Shown: in pieces, positions 59,919 to 64,000 of the stretch
Position numbering within the stretch: the first letter of the stretch is position 1
Layout: every line of letters starts with the position of its first letter
Assembly: GCA_026874595.1 (NCBI GenBank)
Contig: CM049317.1
Span: 9,334,382 to 9,398,381, forward strand
DNA from: Sipunculus nudus
Taxonomy: Eukaryota; Annelida; Sipuncula; Golfingiida; Sipunculidae
Direction: 5' to 3'
Length of the DNA: 64,000 bases
The notes under the pieces: generated by a model
What the model was told of the DNA's origin: nothing
Database searches by the model: none
The model's input: the letters and a program-made list of their open reading frames with translations, nothing else
Translations under genes and position numbers: made by a program

Positions 59919-61889
59919 TCAATACACACAGGTGGGGATAGGATAGGAAAAAATTGGTGGAAAGTACGATTGTGGATAAGAAACAGGATATACTGGCATG
60001 TTCCAAATCGGTCTGGACGGCACTCCATAGGCTCCGATCATGTTAACTGCACTGTGCGTCTGGTACGATGGTTGACCCAACATCTCATAAGTGAACCGTC
60101 GGGCTGGTTTCCTTTCCCTCATGGATCGTCTCACCCATGGCTGATTAGGTAATCCTTCGGGTTCCACATCGGCTACTGGAGGGGTCTGTGGCAAATGGTC
60201 TCCTGCTACATTCTCAGGCTCAACCACTCTCTCAACCCCTGGTGCCATTTCAGCCGTATGGTGTACGTAATCCTGCGTCGTTTCCTGCTCAACAGAAGGT
60301 TCCGGGTCCTCTCCTGCCGTCTCACTAACTATATCTGGCTCCTCTGGTTCTGCTTGGTGATTAAGTCTTGGAGTGTCAACCTCGGGTTCCCTCGACCTGG
60401 ATACCCTGAGATAGTATTGTGGCGCGTCGTCCTCCGAGTCTGACGAACTCTCGTTAACAACCTGTCGTGTGGTTCTCTTTCTCTGTGGTGTGGTCTGCTT
60501 TGCTTGGGGTGGGATGTTGATTGGCAACTCGTTTACCAGATGGAGAAGATTTCGGTGTAGTGTACGGGATCTGTTCTGCCCAGTTTCTGGAAAAACCTTG
60601 TATACTGGGTTGTCACTTAATTGCTCCTTAACAATATACACCTCGTTCTCCCAATATGACCTTAGTTTTCCTGGGCCACCTCGCTCACTCAAATTTCTGA
60701 CAAGGACACGGTCGCCTGGTTGGAGGACAACTCCCTTCTGGTGACGATCATAATACTTTTTTCCACGTGCACTCGACTGTTTACTATTGTCAGAAGCAAT
60801 CCGGTAGGCATCCTTCATCCTCACTGCCCACTTCTCTGCATAGCTTTTCGGGGAAGAAGTGTTCTCGTTATCATTCAGTCCAAATATCATGTCGATTGGC
60901 AGCCTCGGGTGACGACCATATAACAGGAAGAACGGTACAAAGCCTGTAGCTTCATGTCTAGTACAATTATAAACATGCACCACTTGTGGAAGATGCTCTT
61001 TCCAATTTGCTTTATCTTTCTCCTCAAGCGTCCTGAGCATTTGGAGTAATGTCCTATTAAATCTCTCTGCGGGATTTCCTTGTGGATGGTATGGTGTAGT
61101 CCTGGAATGACCCACTCCTGTTAGCTTTTGTAGCATTTTGAACAGTTCATTTTCATATTCACGGTGTAGTTTTGACGGTTAACCAAATCGTGGGATAAAG
61201 TCATCGAAGAGTTTTCGAGCAGCCGTTTTCCCAGACTTATCCTTGGTGGCATACGCTTGCGCAAATCTGGTGAAATGGTCCACCACAACCAATATGTACT
61301 CAAACCCACCCTTGCACTTCTCTAAGTGTAAGTAATCAATGGACACAAGCTCAAGGGGTGAATTGGTGGTAATACTTCCCATGGGTGCTCGGACGTGGGT
61401 AGTTGGCTTTTTCTGCTTTATGCAAGAACATTTTCTGGTTACATATTCCTCAATGTCTCTTTTCATGTACGGCCAATAGAAGCGATCCCTTGCTAAGTTG
61501 ATGACTCGCTCTGTCCCTACGTGACCCATGTCATTATGCAAACATTTCAGAACAAGTGGCTTAAACTCACCTGGTAGAACCAACTGTGGACCTCGACATG
61601 TCCGACGATAGAGTATCCCACTCTCTAAGTGAAGTTTGTTCCACTCACGAATTAGTCTCCTGATATGGCCTGTAGCTTTCCGGCGCATATCATCTGGTAG
61701 TACAGTGTATGTTTCTTTCAATTTGATCAACTCTTTGATATGAGGATCTGCCTTCTGGGCCCTCATCAATTCATCACGTTCAATGTTTGGTAGTCCCCCA
61801 CTAGGGTGGTCAGGTTCGTCTGTTGACAGGTTGCAGACTGCTACATTTGCTACATCATTTGAATCCCTGGTGGTACGCCTTCCCCTGGT
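59919..61889 (-). pseudogene. Retrotransposon pol, integrase part, with internal stop
   Basis: One open register from just after a TAG at 61890-61892 to a TAA at 61179-61181, then the same register on to 59919-59921. The first part holds the HHCC zinc-binding region (LHNDMGH, then [10 protein letters not shown] about 30 residues later) and the first catalytic Asp in [10 protein letters not shown]. After the stop come [20 protein letters not shown] with the catalytic Glu, and a GPY/F-like stretch ([19 protein letters not shown]). A long acidic, proline-rich tail of about 200 residues follows. Immediately after the stop, the strand that should carry the second catalytic Asp (Asp-x-Gly) is absent and appears shortened by a few codons. 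The protein would splice proviral DNA ends into host DNA; this copy should be inactive. Confidence 0.85.
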
Positions 61890-63429
61890 CTAGGATTGAA
61901 AACCACTGGTAACCGCCTTGTGTATCTGTGAGATCCTGAATGCGTGGCAGTGGATGTCTATCTGGCACAGTCTTTTGATTAAGGAGGCGGTAGTCTATGC
62001 ATAGGCGTAGGGAACCATCTTTCTTTCGTACGCAAACAACCGGTGCAGAGTATGGTGATCTCGACCGAACTATCCAACCTTTGACTAGAAGATCCTGGAT
62101 GTGAGCTTTCACCTCCTTAAACAGTGGCTTTGGACTTGATGCATAGGACCTCTGCACAGGGATATTGTCCTTCAAGTTAATGACCATTTTAAGCTCAGGA
62201 ATGCATCCGATATCACCATCGTCACGAGCGAAAGCACCAGACTCCTCACATAACATCTGCTTCACCACTACCTGCTGCTCTTCACTCAAATGACCGATGT
62301 CAACTGGAGGGTGCCACAGCTGTTGCTCTGGAGCTGCAGTATCACACCGTGGATGTTCTAAACTTGCGTGGTTGACTCGGACATCAAGCTTGGGACCATC
62401 CATCTGATCAGTGTCTAAAATCTTCTCTATAAACTGAATATGACCCAAAATAGTTTGGCCTGGAATCGTTATATCATTCTGAGTGTGATTCCCCACAGGG
62501 ATCTTGACGTGTGGTCTGGGATTAGTGTGTACCTCAACAAGTCCGTCCCCAATATCTAACTGTTCCAATGGGAGACTGACTGGACTGGTTTCAAAAAGCA
62601 CTACAGAGTCCTGCACAAAGAGATCTGAGCAAATGTTGCACTTCACATAAGCAACTTGACCGGATCGGACAACAAATCCCTTGACGCCGACTTTCACTGC
62701 CTCTTGTCCAGCAAATGACTCCCATGCTTCAAGAGAGTTAACGAGGGAATGAGCTTTCTCACTCTCAGTATTCATAGCCGTACTAAGTAGGTCTCCTAAT
62801 GTTGTCAACACTTTTGCTCCTCTTTTCTGACACTTGACAAGTTCCTGAATGACATTAAACCCAAGGAGAGGTCGATCAAGGTTCACTTGGCTCACAAGGA
62901 ATGGGACTTGTATGGCTAACTCTTGATCATTATTACTGGGCAGATTCAATGTCACTTCTACCCAACCATCATAGGGTATGGCTTCCCCATTCGCAGCGAA
63001 GACTTCAAGGTCTGTGCCTTCCATAATCTCACTTAAAGAATGAACTGACTGCCTGGGTATAAATTTATCTTTCCAAGTCCGACCAATTATACTAACTTGA
63101 GCACCAGTGTCCAATAACACGTCAACGGAATACCCATTTAAATTGCACTTGAGGATACACTTGTCTCCAACCAACTGGGCTACCTTTTCTGATGGGTGTT
63201 GTGGTTGATGGGTTGACTCTGGTGAACTGGGATAGGCTGTATTCATTTTCCTTTTCTTGACTCGCTTCCTCTGGGACTTTGACTCTGGGCCGGTCACTGG
63301 TCGTCCCTCCTCAATGACCGGGGTCCGTTTCCCAACTGACTTGGTTTCTTCATGCAGCCGACAGCGCGATGACCTTCTGCCCCACATATGAAACAGTGGC
63401 TGCAACCCTGCAGGTTTTCCTGTAAACAT
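61855..63429 (-). CDS. Retrotransposon pol, protease and truncated reverse transcriptase
   Basis: A 524-codon frame. The nominal ATG at 63429 lies inside gag; entry by frameshift near 63327-63333 is more likely, so roughly the first 35 residues are probably not made. A basic linker (KRVKKRK) precedes an aspartic protease: active site [15 protein letters not shown] at residues 102-116 and the conserved RPLLGFNVI at 187-195. A spacer of about 220 residues leads to the RT fingers and palm: [15 protein letters not shown] (451-465), [14 protein letters not shown] (475-488) and [14 protein letters not shown] (510-523) with the first catalytic Asp at 514. The frame then stops. The YxDD box, thumb, connection and RNase H are missing, and the integrase frame begins within about 35 bp in another register. 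This copy should have no polymerase activity. Confidence 0.85.
   Translation of the reverse strand: MFTGKPAGLQPLFHMWGRRSSRCRLHEETKSVGKRTPVIEEGRPVTGPESKSQRKRVKKRKMNTAYPSSPESTHQPQHPSEKVAQLVGDKCILKCNLNGYSVDVLLDTGAQVSIIGRTWKDKFIPRQSVHSLSEIMEGTDLEVFAANGEAIPYDGWVEVTLNLPSNNDQELAIQVPFLVSQVNLDRPLLGFNVIQELVKCQKRGAKVLTTLGDLLSTAMNTESEKAHSLVNSLEAWESFAGQEAVKVGVKGFVVRSGQVAYVKCNICSDLFVQDSVVLFETSPVSLPLEQLDIGDGLVEVHTNPRPHVKIPVGNHTQNDITIPGQTILGHIQFIEKILDTDQMDGPKLDVRVNHASLEHPRCDTAAPEQQLWHPPVDIGHLSEEQQVVVKQMLCEESGAFARDDGDIGCIPELKMVINLKDNIPVQRSYASSPKPLFKEVKAHIQDLLVKGWIVRSRSPYSAPVVCVRKKDGSLRLCIDYRLLNQKTVPDRHPLPRIQDLTDTQGGYQWFSILDQGKAYHQGFK
63290..63333 (-). promoter_or_regulatory. -1 ribosomal frameshift signal in the gag-pol overlap
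   Basis: Minus strand: slippery heptamer G GGA AAC at 63333-63327, in the X XXY YYZ phase of the gag frame (codons TTG GGA AAC). Five bases later a perfect 7-bp stem begins, CCGGTCA (63321-63315) with TGACCGG (63296-63290), around an 18-base loop. The gag stop TGA (63296-63294) lies in the 3' arm. Pol is in the -1 register relative to gag and the frames overlap by 136 bp. Heptamer phase, spacing and direction all agree with programmed -1 frameshifting, the usual way such elements keep Gag in excess of Pol. Confidence 0.75.
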
Positions 63430-64000
63430 TCAGGACAGCCATATGGTCGAGAACTTCTCTGTGGTCTAGGGCGGTTGTTGACATGGTGATAGGTTCTCTG
63501 ATTTGATGACTCTCTAACTGTCTCTGGTTCATTTGACATCATCACTGACTGTGATATCGGTTTCTGCATGGAGTAAACTATTTCAGTTATAGCTTCAAGC
63601 TTAGCCGAAAGCTGCTCTATAACTTTGTCCCTGGACTTCAACTCAGCAGTCTCACTCACTTTATTAGTCTGTGTGGACTCCACTTGGCCACTGTGAGCCT
63701 GAGTGATCTTACGGGACTGATGGCCTAAGCGCCTTTTTCGTTCAGTCTCTTCACCGGCCACCTTATTAATATGCCTGAGGAGGGCCTCATCACTGGTTTC
63801 AGAGTCTGTAAGAAGAGGCTTCAGTTCCCTCCTTAGGTCACTATACTTTTCGGCTAACCCCTGGTAAACAGTGTGCAAGAAAACGTCCTGGACAGTCCTT
63901 GATTCATACGTGACGTCTGTATCAGCTTGTTTTGAGGTGAATGTAACTTTCTGTCTCAACCCCATCATTCGATACACAAATTGCTGCGGACTTTCATGTT
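63294..64000 (-). CDS. Retrotransposon gag, C-terminal part (5' end outside the window)
   Basis: The frame is open to the window edge (first whole codon at 63998), so the start is not seen. The ATG pair a few residues in is internal, since conserved-looking sequence precedes it. The first part resembles the helical capsid-type retrotransposon gag region (FVYRMMGLRQKV). A charged helical linker follows, then a CCHC zinc knuckle [14 protein letters not shown] about 30 residues before the stop at 63294. The knuckle packages element RNA in the particle. The stop falls inside the frameshift stem-loop. No internal stop or shift is visible in the 235 codons present, unlike the pol part. Confidence 0.85.
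   Translation of the reverse strand, partial: HESPQQFVYRMMGLRQKVTFTSKQADTDVTYESRTVQDVFLHTVYQGLAEKYSDLRRELKPLLTDSETSDEALLRHINKVAGEETERKRRLGHQSRKITQAHSGQVESTQTNKVSETAELKSRDKVIEQLSAKLEAITEIVYSMQKPISQSVMMSNEPETVRESSNQRTYHHVNNRPRPQRSSRPYGCPECLQENLQGCSHCFICGAEGHRAVGCMKKPSQLGNGPRSLRRDDQ

Larger units (their letters stand above)
59836..64000 (-). mobile_element. Ty3/gypsy-type LTR retrotransposon, damaged, running off the right edge
   Basis: Minus-strand order is gag (zinc knuckle), protease, RT, integrase with HHCC and core domains, then a C-terminal tail. RT before integrase places it with Ty3/gypsy, not Ty1/copia. RT and RNase H are largely deleted, and integrase carries a stop and a missing catalytic motif, so it cannot mobilise itself. 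Between the last stop (59919) and the composite repeat (59835) there are only about 85 bp, with no polypurine tract or LTR that I can recognise, so the 3' end appears truncated. The 5' part of gag and the 5' LTR lie beyond the window. It is domain-similar to the K02A2.6-like elements abundant in marine invertebrates (family knowledge). Confidence 0.85.

Noticed and set aside
59836-59930. 3' LTR of the retrotransposon
   Set aside because: Only about 85 bp lie between the coding end and the composite repeat, with no polypurine tract on the coding strand and no second LTR to compare.
60195-60949. Plus-strand frames opposite integrase
   Set aside because: Shadows of the integrase coding strand.

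Overview
This looks like a stretch of animal nuclear DNA, probably from a lophotrochozoan and most likely a mollusc. It is AT-rich, has no bacterial-style operons, and is full of (AT)n and (GA)n microsatellites, tandem satellites, tRNA-derived SINE-like copies, cut-and-paste transposon remnants and a Ty3/gypsy-type LTR retrotransposon. The mollusc assignment rests on a remembered resemblance of the 47.6-59.8 kb repeats (GTGGCCTGTAGA, GACAAACAGACA, CCTTGACCTTTGACC) to dispersed repeats of bivalves and gastropods; it is an inference. I could not identify a host protein-coding gene with confidence. Most open frames here are translated microsatellites or chance frames.

Layout. 1-13 kb: AT-rich unique DNA with microsatellites, one copy of an unnamed dispersed repeat (6.5 kb), a strong 67-nt hairpin (9.65 kb), a G-rich block (11.8 kb) and a tRNA-derived SINE on the minus strand (12.06-12.37 kb). 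13.0-16.5 kb: a satellite of about 95 diverged 36-bp units with longer duplicated blocks of about 1111 and 466 bp. 16.95-17.39 kb: an 18-bp minisatellite. 18.2-19.2 kb: two SINE-like copies and a complete 399-bp MITE flanked by TA. 19-35 kb: mostly unique AT-rich DNA with microsatellites, hairpins and two pairs of dispersed repeats. 35.38-36.73 kb: a pogo/Tigger-type DNA transposon with TA target duplication and a surviving transposase DNA-binding segment. 36.7-47.6 kb: unique DNA with a few doubtful exon candidates.

47.6-59.84 kb is a composite repeat domain built from modules of about 330 bp and larger blocks, interrupted by a different dispersed repeat and unique DNA at 53.3-56.0 kb. One segment of about 1.5 kb occurs twice, about 6966 bp apart, almost unchanged. 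The modules repeatedly carry three words that match known animal transcription-factor sites: a CTCF-like 19-mer (14 copies, all one orientation), an RFX X-box-like palindrome (8 copies) and nuclear-receptor DR1-like tandem half-sites (5 copies). This is the most unusual signal in the window.

59.9-64.0 kb (minus strand): a damaged Ty3/gypsy-type element running off the right edge. Gag with a zinc knuckle overlaps a protease-RT frame in the -1 register, and the overlap holds a well-formed -1 frameshift signal (slippery heptamer plus stem-loop). Most of RT and all of RNase H are deleted; integrase has an in-frame stop and lacks the central catalytic Asp motif. No LTR is recognisable inside the window.
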